DNA of 64,000 nt from Tritrichomonas musculus (GCA_039105265.1 JAPFFF010000005.1:3085501-3149500), one strand, 5' to 3'; numbered from the stretch's first letter, positions 50,391 through 60,116 are shown. Translations and numbers: made by a program. Notes: a model not told the origin generated them from the sequence alone.

Positions 50391-51233
50391 TCAATCTTGT
50401 GGAAAACTGTTAATTTCATTCCCAACCATTGATCTTCCTGTTCCTTCGAAAACTTTTCTTCCTGATTTATTGCCATTTTCAGGATCATTACCAAAATAAA
50501 ATCTGGTATGTTGCTGGACATAAATGTGATCATAATCAAGTGTTTGGTGAGGAGGTACCTTTTTTTCTCGGGTTTCTTCTCCGTTTGCTTGTTGAAATAG
50601 TTGAACAATCTTTTTTTCTTCTTTTTGGCGGTCAATATATTTAGACTTTGGATCTCTAAGACCTTCTGTTGAAAATTTGATTGTAGCAATAGGAGGCAAC
50701 TTTCTAGGTGAGTTGATTGGAACAGGATCTCGGTCCATTGAATTGATTAATTGCTGTTTTCGTGTCAAATATTTATTATAATTTTTTGATGTTATTTGAT
50801 TTTTAATTCGGCGTTGAAGTGGCTTATAGTAATGATTTTCATATTGTTCATGTTGAATAAGTGATTTTGCACGTCTAGTTTTTTGATAATCAGTCAATTT
50901 ACTGTTCATACTTTGGGTGAATTGTTCATCTTCTCGGAGTTTTGAGAAAAAGCGAGCATTTTGTATTTGTTTGTTAGTGGTGGAGTGATCTGAGCGAGTT
51001 GTTTGTGGAGTTTGGTTTAGAGAAGCCTCATCAAAAGTAGAAAAACGGGGATTTTGTAAAGTTTGAGATTCGCTTGGCTCAGAGATGTAAAACTTCTTTT
51101 TTTGATTTGAAGGTCGAGCTGAATATATTTCTGGATTAGGGCCGCATAATAGAATATTTAACTCTGGGACTTCTGCATGCTGAATAACTTGGTCTTTTTC
51201 AGATGTCTTGTTCAAAGGAGGGAGAGATGACAT
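50391..51233 (-). CDS. low-complexity basic protein, possibly flagella-associated (280 aa)
   Basis: Polar, rich in Gln, Asn, Arg and Ser, with no membrane segment. The middle has a charged helical block (YYKPLQRRIKNQITSKNYNK, then YLTRKQQLIN) that faintly recalls the helical block of FAM228-type proteins, and the C-terminal third has a Tyr/His-rich segment (TLDYDHIYVQQHTRFYFG). Such proteins are common among flagellar and cytoskeletal parts in protists, but no family is firmly recognised. The frame is open nine codons further upstream with a TTG; the ATG at 51233 (MSSLPPLNK) is the likely start. CAAAAAGT on the coding strand, 27 bases upstream (51260-51267), matches the motif before other genes. 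Confidence 0.6.
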   Translation of the reverse strand: MSSLPPLNKTSEKDQVIQHAEVPELNILLCGPNPEIYSARPSNQKKKFYISEPSESQTLQNPRFSTFDEASLNQTPQTTRSDHSTTNKQIQNARFFSKLREDEQFTQSMNSKLTDYQKTRRAKSLIQHEQYENHYYKPLQRRIKNQITSKNYNKYLTRKQQLINSMDRDPVPINSPRKLPPIATIKFSTEGLRDPKSKYIDRQKEEKKIVQLFQQANGEETREKKVPPHQTLDYDHIYVQQHTRFYFGNDPENGNKSGRKVFEGTGRSMVGNEINSFPQD

Positions 51234-51267
51234 TGATAATTTTCTCACGTTATATTTCAACTTTTTG

Positions 51268-51954
51268 AATTTGTGAATTTTTATTCAAAAAAGAGGTATA
51301 TAGAAACTCAACAGAAGAAACGAATCAGATTTGGTAGAATTTTATTAATGGATGCTTTGGTAGAGTTCTTTTTGAACATAGGCTTAAAAAAATCATTATA
51401 ATATCAGACATAAATAAAGATTTTTACATAAATGATAAAATTTGATGTTTGACCTTCGGACGATTAGAAATTGACCTTGATTTTAAAACCTTTTGACAAA
51501 ATTTCACTAAATGAGATAAGGTATAAGGAATTCTTCCATTTTTATTTTATGATTTTATAATCATTCTAATTCTCTCTATAGATTATAATCTCTCTCATTA
51601 TTCTCACATTCATTATAATTTTATAAAATTGCTATTTTTTACCATAGAAACAAAGAAAAGAAAAAACTAATTTTTTTATTTTAATCGTTAAGGACAAATA
51701 CCAAGGTCATTTAACTTTTTCATAGTATTTTACCTTTGAAACTTCAATTCTATGAGTTTTATCAATATTGAATAGTTTACGAAAAAATAGGAGACTACCG
51801 CCTTAAAAAAAAATGTCCAATTAAATATAAAAACAATGTATTTACTATGGTTAGCTTATATATTGTATGATTTTACATTTTTAGGAAGTACTTTTATATA
51901 ATTAATAAAATAATAAACAGTGAAATTTAAAAATTTCTGAGTATATCAAATATC
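51268..51954. other. gene-free spacer
   Basis: AT-rich, with a pyrimidine-rich stretch of repeated ATTCTC/TCTCTC near 51565-51615. No supportable gene. Confidence 0.55.
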
Positions 51955-54225
51955 TTATTGTTGAACAGAGCCAAAGAATTCTATTCCAGAAAGTCTGAGA
52001 TTATGGTAACCCATTGTATTTTGTCTAGTCTGTTTTAATTCAAAATAGCGATAATATGGAGCTTCTGAATTCAATTGATAATATCTTTCAGCTCCTAGGG
52101 AATCGAATTGATCAGTCATTGGCATACTATCAATTAAAGTCCAATCATCATTATCATTTGAACCAGATAATGACCAACCAGTTATGTGTCCGTTACCTTC
52201 ATGTGAGTGAGTTTTTAATGAGTAACCAACAAGAGAAACTTTTCTAGTTTTGAAATCAATTCGTATAAATGAATTTTCAGTGTCTTGGGTACCAAACCAA
52301 GTTTGTGGATCATGATCAAGAAGAACTTCAACATGTTCATGTGCTTCACTTGAAGCTATCAGATTAACTAATCCTGCAGTTGCTGGGTTTTGACCATTTG
52401 CTAAATTCCTTAATGCTGCAAAAATGCCATTAAACAGATTATCACCTTCTTTCTTGAAACATTCTGATCTAAATATGTCACCAAATGAAAATGGATTTCC
52501 ATATAATGTTTGAAGATTCTTTGGTGCAGTTGGATAACGAATGGAATTGTTGCTTTGTGAGGTAGAACTCGCTGGTTCTTGTAAATTCGATCCATCAGGT
52601 GATGTTGTAATTATTTTTACTTCTTTTCGAGGAACTTTAAGCAGAAGTAACAATCCTTCACGAATAGTATTCAAATCGATGGTTGGATCAGAAACAATCT
52701 TTAACAATTCTTTACTGCTAAGACGTTCTATTCGAACTTGTTTAAGTAAGTATTGATATTTTTTAATATCAGTCTTTTTGAACTCTTGAATATACTCAAA
52801 AAGTTTGTCTTCATTACGAATTGAGAAAAAAGGAGAACTTATTATCATTTCAAGGAGTTCGCTGGGGAAACGACGGACTGTCAAATTATCACATATTTCT
52901 TCAAATTTGTTAGCAATAATTGAAAGAAGTGGTGTTATGTTGCCATTAAGTTCATAGAGCTGGCCAAGCATAACCGCATTTGACTCAAGGTCACTACATT
53001 CATAAACAAAACGGGTTGATTCTTGATTTAATTCTGTCATGCCAAGTTCTGCTGACATTATCATAATAAATGGCGCATTTGTGTCACTTAATTGAATGGC
53101 TTTTCCATTAATATAATCAACAATGATTTCAAATGGACCTGGTATTTGAGGAACAACAAATTCTGTCATATCATCATTATTATCACTGTCATCGTAGGAT
53201 GATTTCTTTTTGGATTTCATGTCACTTTCTTCATTTGATTCATATATTTGCTCGCTTTTATTATTTTTCTTTGTATTTATTGAATCTTCATCTTTTTCGG
53301 AATCTGAATTATTATTATTATCTTCATCTTCTTCTTGATCAGAAGAATCAGAATTTTTTTGATCATTGCCTGATTCTTCTTCATTATCAGAATTTGAATT
53401 TGTGGCTTCTTTTTCATTTTCGTTAGTTGTCTCTTCATTTTTATCTATGTTCTCATTTTGTTTTTTATCAGAGGGTTTTTTTATTTTATTTTGGTTATTT
53501 AATTCGTCATTGCTTGTTTTTGGTTCTTCTTGATTTGGGTTTTCACCTTTATCAATTAAAAATTTATTGTATGCATTAGAAATTGCGTCGCAATTTGCTA
53601 TTGCAGATCCACTCCAGCATTTATACTCCTTATCATAATATAATAATTTGAAATCAAAAATCTGAGGGTTATTAATTGAGCTTTTTAGATTATGCATTGA
53701 TGTAAAATATGTCGGTGATGCTTTCGTTATATTGAAAGGAAAAACGCGGATAAGATTACCTGACATATAACTATTGTCGACTACTTTAATAAAGTTTCTG
53801 AAAATTGATTTATTATCAAAGGTAGATACAAGTATATAATCATTTTTGCATGTTGATTTTTCGATCATTCGAATATCTTTTGCGCCAAGAGGGGAAAAAA
53901 TTTTTGTATAAACAGCAAGATTTTCAGGACGAGGAAGTCCAAATATAAAAGCAACGTGCGGTCTCATGAAAAAAGGGTCTATTTCAATGAAACTTAATCC
54001 TAATTGTGAAGGGTCTGAGTGAAGAGCTTTATCATAGCCTGCTCTTGAACCAAAATGAATAATAACTAATGACAAATTGTACATCATATTATTAACTACT
54101 CGACGATATGTTTTAATGCTTTGAATTGGACCAAACGGTTCAACAATTTTTGATATTTCTTCGCGTGTAAGGCCAGGATTAAATGATCCAAGCATCAAAC
54201 GATCTTTACGGAATGATTGATCCAT
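51955..54225 (-). CDS. RRM - acidic linker - BTB/BACK-like - F5/8 type C (discoidin) fusion protein (756 aa)
   Basis: From the N-terminus: an RRM-like fold at about 9-85 (LMLGSFNPGLTREEISKIVEPFG), a second weaker RRM at about 88-165 (VAFIFGLPRPENLAVYTKIFSPLG), a long Asp/Glu/Asn/Ser/Lys linker (about 235-360), a BTB-like half domain (about 370-450), a BACK-like helical region (about 450-560, with FPSELLEMIISSPFF and NEDKLFEYI), and an F5/8 type C domain (about 600-755, with DHDPQTWFGTQDTENSFIRIDF and GNGHITGWSLSGSNDNDDW). BTB-BACK-discoidin proteins are abundant in trichomonads; two RRMs at their N-terminus are unusual. The role is unknown. The start is the ATG at 54225 (a TTG lies one codon earlier); TCATATAT about 15 bases upstream fits an initiator. 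Confidence 0.75.
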   Translation of the reverse strand: MDQSFRKDRLMLGSFNPGLTREEISKIVEPFGPIQSIKTYRRVVNNMMYNLSLVIIHFGSRAGYDKALHSDPSQLGLSFIEIDPFFMRPHVAFIFGLPRPENLAVYTKIFSPLGAKDIRMIEKSTCKNDYILVSTFDNKSIFRNFIKVVDNSYMSGNLIRVFPFNITKASPTYFTSMHNLKSSINNPQIFDFKLLYYDKEYKCWSGSAIANCDAISNAYNKFLIDKGENPNQEEPKTSNDELNNQNKIKKPSDKKQNENIDKNEETTNENEKEATNSNSDNEEESGNDQKNSDSSDQEEDEDNNNNSDSEKDEDSINTKKNNKSEQIYESNEESDMKSKKKSSYDDSDNNDDMTEFVVPQIPGPFEIIVDYINGKAIQLSDTNAPFIMIMSAELGMTELNQESTRFVYECSDLESNAVMLGQLYELNGNITPLLSIIANKFEEICDNLTVRRFPSELLEMIISSPFFSIRNEDKLFEYIQEFKKTDIKKYQYLLKQVRIERLSSKELLKIVSDPTIDLNTIREGLLLLLKVPRKEVKIITTSPDGSNLQEPASSTSQSNNSIRYPTAPKNLQTLYGNPFSFGDIFRSECFKKEGDNLFNGIFAALRNLANGQNPATAGLVNLIASSEAHEHVEVLLDHDPQTWFGTQDTENSFIRIDFKTRKVSLVGYSLKTHSHEGNGHITGWSLSGSNDNDDWTLIDSMPMTDQFDSLGAERYYQLNSEAPYYRYFELKQTRQNTMGYHNLRLSGIEFFGSVQQ

Positions 54226-54847
54226 CAAAAGAAATATATATGATAATTGAATAAATTTAAAAATTTAAAAAAATTTGAATGTAATTATTTCAATTGAATT
54301 CATTTTCATTCATTCGAAACTTCATGTTTCTAAGTATATATATCAGATGCATGAGAGAAGTAAACTGAAAAAGAAATCACTCTATTCTCATTTTTCATCA
54401 TTTTAACTAAAAATATGTTTTTGAATAAAAGCATATCAACGCAATTTGTTAGTTTATTCATTTTAATTGCGGCCTACTTGAAGCATATATGTGAGAATTT
54501 ATGAATTAATTATTGAATCCTTTTTTTGAGCTTAATGATCAATTTGAACAAGATAAGAATTCATGATTGTATGATTGAAATCCTAAATATTTCATTCTTT
54601 CAATGGCTTTGAAGACATTACATATGCCATGTTGTTATATTAATTGTTCAGATATTAAATATCATAAAAATGTTTTTAATAAACATAATCAATTGGCAAA
54701 ATTTTGAATTTTTTTCTTATTTAAATATTATATTATAACATTATATTAAAGTATAATTTTTAGGTTTTTATTATTAAAATCTAATTACACATAGTAATAT
54801 TTGTATGTTTTAAGTTTTTTTTAATTTGAATAAGATTTTGAAATCAA
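54226..54847. other. divergent intergenic region, gene-free
   Basis: TCATATAT (54236-54243, minus strand) is the likely initiator of the RRM fusion gene. No initiator is seen next to the plus-strand GT-C paralog. The remainder is AT-rich. Confidence 0.5.
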
Positions 54848-56659
54848 ATGATTTGGATACTTCTCGTTTTTTCTTCAACGTTTTTAGGATACCAACTAAT
54901 TCCTCTTTTTAGAATTACCAATTTAACGATTTTGCCTCGATTTTTCTCTGGATGGCTACTCGGATCGATTGGAACAGGTATTGTTTTTTATATTACATCT
55001 TATATTATACCAATTTCATTTTTGCATTCATTTTTAATCATTATTGCTCAAATTTCAGGATCTTACTTTCTGATGAAAAGCAAACGGACTTATAAGTCAA
55101 ATTTATTAATTGATCCAAATCCATGGTTTTTCTTTTTAATAATTTTTACTGCTGGCATTTCGCTTTCATATCTAGCTAAAATTTATAGAAAAATGCCAAA
55201 TAACATACCGAATATAATGGTTCCTTTTTATGATGATGAAATGTCTTTCATTACTTCAGTTTTATATGGATGTAACCGTCGCCGATCAAATCCTTTTTTC
55301 TTCAAAAATCCACGAATTAGTAATTTTATATATTATGGTTACCCTGTTCCATTATTGTATACAGCTGGTCTTATGAGCCTTGGTGCATCATATTCTGATG
55401 CATCAATTATTATCTGCTTCATGAATATTATGGTTACAACTTTTACTTTTTATTATATATCAAAGAAATACATTCACTGGCCTGTTATGGCTACTATTAT
55501 ATTTTTATTCTCAGGAAGTTGGGCTTCATATATTTATCTCAGATACACCAACAGAAGTAATCTTAACAATGATCTTGTTCATAGATTCACTCCAACGCAT
55601 TCTTGTAATTGGTATCAACCATTTGCATGTCTTCTTTCTATGTCAAAAAGTGCGTCATATGCTATTGCTATGGCCCAGTGTGCTATTAACTGGACACCCA
55701 CCATAATGAGTCCAATACTTGCAATGCTAATTCCAAGTACATTAACTTCTTTTGCCACATTTGGTGTTCTTTGTGGTTTACCAAACATGCTTCCGAAGAT
55801 TATTCCATTTGCCTTAACTCTTCTTCTTCGATTACATCCATTTGTTTATAGATTTTTGCCTATTTACAGAGAAGCTGAAATGCGAGGAACTTTCTTTGCT
55901 CCAATAATGATCTGGTTTATTGCCTTAGGTCCCATGTTTCTAGTTCTCTTTTTCTTTGGTTGGAAAGGAATTGAAGGGAAGAATAAACGAACTAGAGACT
56001 CTTCTGATAGAGGAGTTGAATATACAAATGCTTCACGTGAAAGATTTCAAATTCATTTGTTTGCTTCAATTGGCCCTTTTTTGCTACTTCACTTTTTTAG
56101 AGAGGGAACTAGTTCTTTTGAAAATATTTTGGCCATTACAGCGACTGTTTTTCCAGTTGCAGTCATTCTTTTTACTGATCTAATGAGGCGATACAGCAGA
56201 TGGCCGACTGATGAAGAGTATCGCGGATGTGCCATCTTCATCATGACAGCTACGTTTGCCTTCCTTTTATACGGCGGTTATTTGTGTATGTCAAGAATAG
56301 TCAAATCAGTTGATATAAATATTCTCTTTACTAAGAATGCTTTAGAAATAGCTAAGTTCATTAATGAAAAAGTTTCTCCTGGAGCTGTTATTTTCATATA
56401 TCCAAAGAAACTTAATCCAATCATTTTGACAGGTAGACAGGCCTACATTGGAGATAAGCAACTCCTTTGGGAATCTGGAGTTCAGTTCCAATCAAAATTA
56501 GATGATTACGATAATCTGGTGAGTGAACAAGATAATGTTGACTTGTTTAAGAAATTAGGTATTCATTATGTTATTCAAGAATCAGATAAACTATCAATTA
56601 AAAATCGTCTCCTGAAAACTCAAACTCAAAATCGCGAATTCAGATTATGCATTATTTAA
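54848..56659 (+). CDS. polytopic membrane protein, diverged paralog of the GT-C-like protein (603 aa)
   Basis: The layout is the same as in the protein at 24523-26514: many hydrophobic spans to about residue 500, then a short soluble C-terminus. Blocks correspond in order. YDDEMSFITSVLYGCNRRRS matches YSDLPFHLSLISSFAYGYNS. LTGRQAYIGDKQLLWESGVQ matches IGGRLVTLGYPGWVWTHGLN. IHYVIQESD matches IKYVMSQHQ. In this copy the His of the first loop motif is gone and the GYPGW motif is GDKQL, so it may have lost or changed its catalytic activity. It begins ATGATTTG, like the paralog. GT-C fold assignment rests on the paralogy; enzymatic function is uncertain. Confidence 0.65.
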   Translation: MIWILLVFSSTFLGYQLIPLFRITNLTILPRFFSGWLLGSIGTGIVFYITSYIIPISFLHSFLIIIAQISGSYFLMKSKRTYKSNLLIDPNPWFFFLIIFTAGISLSYLAKIYRKMPNNIPNIMVPFYDDEMSFITSVLYGCNRRRSNPFFFKNPRISNFIYYGYPVPLLYTAGLMSLGASYSDASIIICFMNIMVTTFTFYYISKKYIHWPVMATIIFLFSGSWASYIYLRYTNRSNLNNDLVHRFTPTHSCNWYQPFACLLSMSKSASYAIAMAQCAINWTPTIMSPILAMLIPSTLTSFATFGVLCGLPNMLPKIIPFALTLLLRLHPFVYRFLPIYREAEMRGTFFAPIMIWFIALGPMFLVLFFFGWKGIEGKNKRTRDSSDRGVEYTNASRERFQIHLFASIGPFLLLHFFREGTSSFENILAITATVFPVAVILFTDLMRRYSRWPTDEEYRGCAIFIMTATFAFLLYGGYLCMSRIVKSVDINILFTKNALEIAKFINEKVSPGAVIFIYPKKLNPIILTGRQAYIGDKQLLWESGVQFQSKLDDYDNLVSEQDNVDLFKKLGIHYVIQESDKLSIKNRLLKTQTQNREFRLCII

Positions 56660-56854
56660 TTTTTGATAAGCCATTATAATAAAAAATATTACTGTTCTTT
56701 CAATATTCAAATATACATTTCTTAATAAATATTCAATCTTATAGAAAATTATTACCATCAATATTATCATATAATAATATTTTTTAATTTTTTTTGAAAG
56801 AGAAATTCGGAGGGTCTTAATATTATTGGATGTTTTAATATTTATTAATAAAAA

Positions 56855-58075
56855 TTAATGATATAGCGTCTTTGAATATACTTCTTTGTCAAGATGAGAT
56901 AATTCTGTTCTCAATTCTTGATTCTCTTCACGAAGTTCCTTCAATTCCTTTTCAACAATAGCAATTTCCTGTTCGGTTTGTTGACATTCACGTTGAATTG
57001 ATTGGCTTTGAGCTATATAAACTTTGGTTTCGTTCATTTGCTGATCTTCTCTAGTTTTTGCTTGATAAATGGAATTTTTCATTTGTTCAATGTCTTTTAA
57101 AGTTGTTTGAAGCTGTTGAGCATGCTGCTTTTCAAGTTGTTTCAACATTTTCTGTAAATTTTCCGTTTTTTTAGATGACTCGACAACTGATTGTTCAATT
57201 CTTTTCTTCTCAATAGAAAATTGTTCTTGCAATACTTGAAGATGTTCATTATACTGAGTTTCTCTTTCTGATAATTCGTGTTCATAGCGTGAAATATCGT
57301 TTGCATATTCTTTATTTCTGATTTCAATTGTTGCCAAACATTCATCTATTTTTGCTCTGATATCTCTCATATCTTCTCTTGTTAAAGAGACGATCTCAGA
57401 TAATTGAGATTCTAGAAGTTGAATTCTTTGTGAATTCTGAAACGACGCATTTTTTGATTGCTGATACATTTTTGTTCGCGATTGATTTGCAGTAAATTGT
57501 GCTTCGTGTGTTGACGTGCGCATTTGATCAACTTCTTTTCTCAATTGATCAAGTTGGGCAGAACGTTCAGCTGCAACAGACTTTGCATGTTTATCTGCCC
57601 AGTCTTCAGCTTCTTTTAATGATTTTTGATATTCAGCCTTGAGAACATTTAACTCTTCTTCATTTTTTGCTTGTACCTTTAAAAGTTCACTCCTATGTTC
57701 TTCTTCAACCATTTCTAGTATTTGATTCTCGTTTGTATTAATTGATTCAAAATCATTTTCTTGGTATCTTGTCATTTCGGCTGTTTTTGATGCAAGTTCT
57801 GAGCGTAGCATATTTAATTGTTCTTCTGCTTTTTCGATTGCTTGATTGATTTGTGAAATTTCATTTGCCTTTTGTGTTAATATCATTTTTGCTTCACTAT
57901 GAAGTTTTTCGAGTTTTGATTGATTTGAATTATTTGAATTTGATGTGGTCGAAAACAAGGATGATGATATTTTTGATCTATATGCAGATGTTGTTCCAAA
58001 ATTAGTCATTAAAATCTTTCCTAAACGCACATCTAACTTTTTGAGATCCTTCATAAAATTTCTAAAATCGGCCAT
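56855..58075 (-). CDS. long coiled-coil protein (406 aa)
   Basis: After about 55 N-terminal residues (MADFRNFMKDLKKL..., then a Ser/Asn-rich spacer) the chain is nearly continuous heptad coiled coil to the C-terminus, rich in Glu, Gln, Lys and Leu. No globular domain is seen. Such proteins are typical of basal bodies, cytoskeletal fibres or tethers; nothing picks one. Its start codon is only 33 bp from that of the HDDC2-like gene on the other strand, so both share one very short promoter. No TCA-Py-W initiator for this gene was seen in those 33 bp. Confidence 0.8.
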   Translation of the reverse strand: MADFRNFMKDLKKLDVRLGKILMTNFGTTSAYRSKISSSLFSTTSNSNNSNQSKLEKLHSEAKMILTQKANEISQINQAIEKAEEQLNMLRSELASKTAEMTRYQENDFESINTNENQILEMVEEEHRSELLKVQAKNEEELNVLKAEYQKSLKEAEDWADKHAKSVAAERSAQLDQLRKEVDQMRTSTHEAQFTANQSRTKMYQQSKNASFQNSQRIQLLESQLSEIVSLTREDMRDIRAKIDECLATIEIRNKEYANDISRYEHELSERETQYNEHLQVLQEQFSIEKKRIEQSVVESSKKTENLQKMLKQLEKQHAQQLQTTLKDIEQMKNSIYQAKTREDQQMNETKVYIAQSQSIQRECQQTEQEIAIVEKELKELREENQELRTELSHLDKEVYSKTLYH

Positions 58076-58108
58076 TTATGTTAGCAAAAAAAATATTTAG
58101 ATCATAAA
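58076..58108. promoter_or_regulatory. 33-bp bidirectional promoter
   Basis: The whole space between two divergent start codons is 33 bp. TCATAAA at 58102-58108, directly before the HDDC2-like ATG, fits the initiator for the plus gene. Toward the coiled-coil gene only an AACATAA is present. An A-rich tract fills the middle. Confidence 0.65.
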
Positions 58109-58672
58109 ATGTCTACAAAATTTGATCAAGCAATTGAATATTGCGGAAAGCTTAAAAGATTACCTCGCAAAGGATGGGTTGTTAATCATGTTAACGATCC
58201 AGAATCTGTCGCTGATCATTCAATGAGAACTGCTTTTTTAGCTTTGACATTATGCCCGCCTGAAGTTGATAAATCAAAAGCAGTTCAAATGGCGCTTATC
58301 CACGATTTAGCTGAATCAATAGTCACTGACATCACTCCCTTTGATGGTGTAACTTTAGAAGATAAATACCAACGAGAAAATTCTGCATGGACTAAAATCA
58401 GTCAAAGCCTTGATAATGATGAAATGCAAAAATTATGGCAAGAAATGGAAGACGGGAAAACAAATGAAGCCAAATTTGTATATCAACTTGATAAACTTGA
58501 AATGCTCATTCAAGCTGAAGAGTACGAAAACCTTCAACCAGGACTTGATTTATCACAATTTTTCAAAGGCTATAAAGGATTTGACGGCTATGACAACTTC
58601 TTTACATTCCCAACATTAGATAATGTTTATAGAGCTATTCTTACTCGACGTGCACAAAAGAATAAGAAATAG
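58109..58672 (+). CDS. HDDC2: HD-domain 5'-deoxynucleotidase, HDDC2/YfbR type (187 aa)
   Basis: The metal-binding HD signature is complete: H37 in SVADHSMR, H65-D66 in ALIHDLAES, and D128 in YQLDKLEML. The substrate-side RLPRKGW motif (about 17-23) matches the RxxRxGW of the family. The length is normal (YfbR 199, human HDDC2 204). These enzymes remove phosphate from deoxynucleoside 5'-monophosphates and help balance nucleotide pools, which is relevant in trichomonads because they depend on salvage. Start supported by an initiator at 58102-58108. Confidence 0.87.
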   Translation: MSTKFDQAIEYCGKLKRLPRKGWVVNHVNDPESVADHSMRTAFLALTLCPPEVDKSKAVQMALIHDLAESIVTDITPFDGVTLEDKYQRENSAWTKISQSLDNDEMQKLWQEMEDGKTNEAKFVYQLDKLEMLIQAEEYENLQPGLDLSQFFKGYKGFDGYDNFFTFPTLDNVYRAILTRRAQKNKK

Positions 58673-58810
58673 CTGGTGTTTTCAATAAAAGTTTTTAAAG
58701 TAGCTTAAATGGAATATTTTGTTTTATTAAAAATCTGACAAAATCTATGGTGAAAAAATGGTTTATTTTTTGTGTTGAAGTGTTCGTTTATTTATTCTTT
58801 CAATTAAATT

Positions 58811-58816
58811 TTCATT
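58811..58816 (+). promoter_or_regulatory. initiator of the delta-tubulin gene
   Basis: TCATTA, followed by AAA and the ATG at 58821: an 8-base 5' untranslated region. It is one of the cleanest TCA-Py-W initiators in the window. Confidence 0.65.
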
Positions 58817-58820
58817 AAAA

Positions 58821-60116
58821 ATGACTCAATTAATATCAGTTGGTGTTGGGCAATGTGGTGTTCAGATGGCATCGTCTTTTATCGATTATTATATGACAGA
58901 AGCGTCAACTCATATTAGTGCTGATGCGTGTAGCCGATTCTTTTTTGAAACAAAAGAAAAAAAATATGTTTCACGCTGCGTTTTGATTGATACAGAAAAT
59001 AAAGCCGTTTCAGAATTAGTTAAAGAGAGAACAGGATCATCAAATTGGAAATACGATCGACAATCGATTTGGGCTCAAGGATGTGGATCAGGTAATAACT
59101 GGGCATATGGATATGAACAAAATGGATTTGCTGCAAAAAACGAAGTTATGGACAGGATGCAACATCAAGCGGAAAAATGTGATAGGTTTGGTGGATTTGT
59201 TATGTTTCAATCGCTTGCGGGAGGAACTGGAAGTGGGCTTGGATCTAGAATTACAGAATGTGTTCGTGATGCATTTGGTCATAATGCTCATATCATGAAC
59301 AATGTTGTTTGGCCTTATAAAGCAGGTGAAGTTCAGGTTCAAAGTTACAATTCAGTTTTGTCACTTTCAACATTGCTGAAAAACAGTGATGCTGTTGTTG
59401 TTACATATAATGATGTTTTGCATGAAATTTGTTCAGATGTAAAAGGAGCTGAAAATGTTTCTTTTGCAGATATGAACACGATTATAGCTCAGGATCTTAC
59501 AGGAATGTTCCTGCCATCTAAATCAATATGTTCTGTTCCATTATTAAGCCAGCCTCTAAGTCATCTTGTACCAATTCAGTCAAGAAGACTTTTATCTTTA
59601 TTTTCGTTGCCAATTGTTTCAGATGTTGCTCGTGGATTTTCGATATTTAATTGGGATACTTTAGTTGGAAACTGTCTTGCAATGACAGCAACAGGCAATT
59701 TTGCAGGAAAGAATGTGCCAACAATGAGAAGAGTAACAGATCCTCGAGGGTCTTTAATGCTAAAATCAGATGCTGTATGGATTGTTTTGAGAGGAAATGA
59801 ACTTGCTGATGGAAAAGCAAAAGTCGACCAATGCGAACTTCTGAAATGTGGTCGATTTTTCCCCTCTGATAATGATGATCCTGTTTTATTATCAACCAAC
59901 ACAAGGCAGTTTAATAAACAGGAAAAGTCAATTAATATATTAGCCAATTCACAATGTGTTATTAATCCATTAAATGAACTACTAGATAAATGTCATAATA
60001 TGCTTGAAAGTGCAGCATACTTGCATCAGTATCTTAAAGCTGGAGTTGATGCAGATTGGATAAACGAAGATAGACTTTTCTTAGAACAAGTTTTGCATGA
60101 ATACCAACAGATGTAA
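58821..60116 (+). CDS. TUBD1: delta-tubulin (431 aa)
   Basis: A tubulin-superfamily protein: N-terminal GVGQCGVQ (8-15) and the GTP signature LAGGTGSGLG (132-141). Several blocks point to delta rather than alpha, beta, gamma or epsilon: GCGSGNNWAYGYEQNG, EKCDRFGGF, VVWPYKAGEVQVQSYNSVLSL, the NDVLHEIC stretch, and a C-terminal AYLHQYLKAGVD. Delta-tubulin is needed for triplet microtubules of basal bodies and centrioles. It is slightly shorter than human TUBD1 (453) through loop deletions. Its presence fits a flagellate with triplet basal bodies. The neighbouring coiled-coil gene could belong to the same structure, but that is only proximity. Confidence 0.87.
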   Translation: MTQLISVGVGQCGVQMASSFIDYYMTEASTHISADACSRFFFETKEKKYVSRCVLIDTENKAVSELVKERTGSSNWKYDRQSIWAQGCGSGNNWAYGYEQNGFAAKNEVMDRMQHQAEKCDRFGGFVMFQSLAGGTGSGLGSRITECVRDAFGHNAHIMNNVVWPYKAGEVQVQSYNSVLSLSTLLKNSDAVVVTYNDVLHEICSDVKGAENVSFADMNTIIAQDLTGMFLPSKSICSVPLLSQPLSHLVPIQSRRLLSLFSLPIVSDVARGFSIFNWDTLVGNCLAMTATGNFAGKNVPTMRRVTDPRGSLMLKSDAVWIVLRGNELADGKAKVDQCELLKCGRFFPSDNDDPVLLSTNTRQFNKQEKSINILANSQCVINPLNELLDKCHNMLESAAYLHQYLKAGVDADWINEDRLFLEQVLHEYQQM

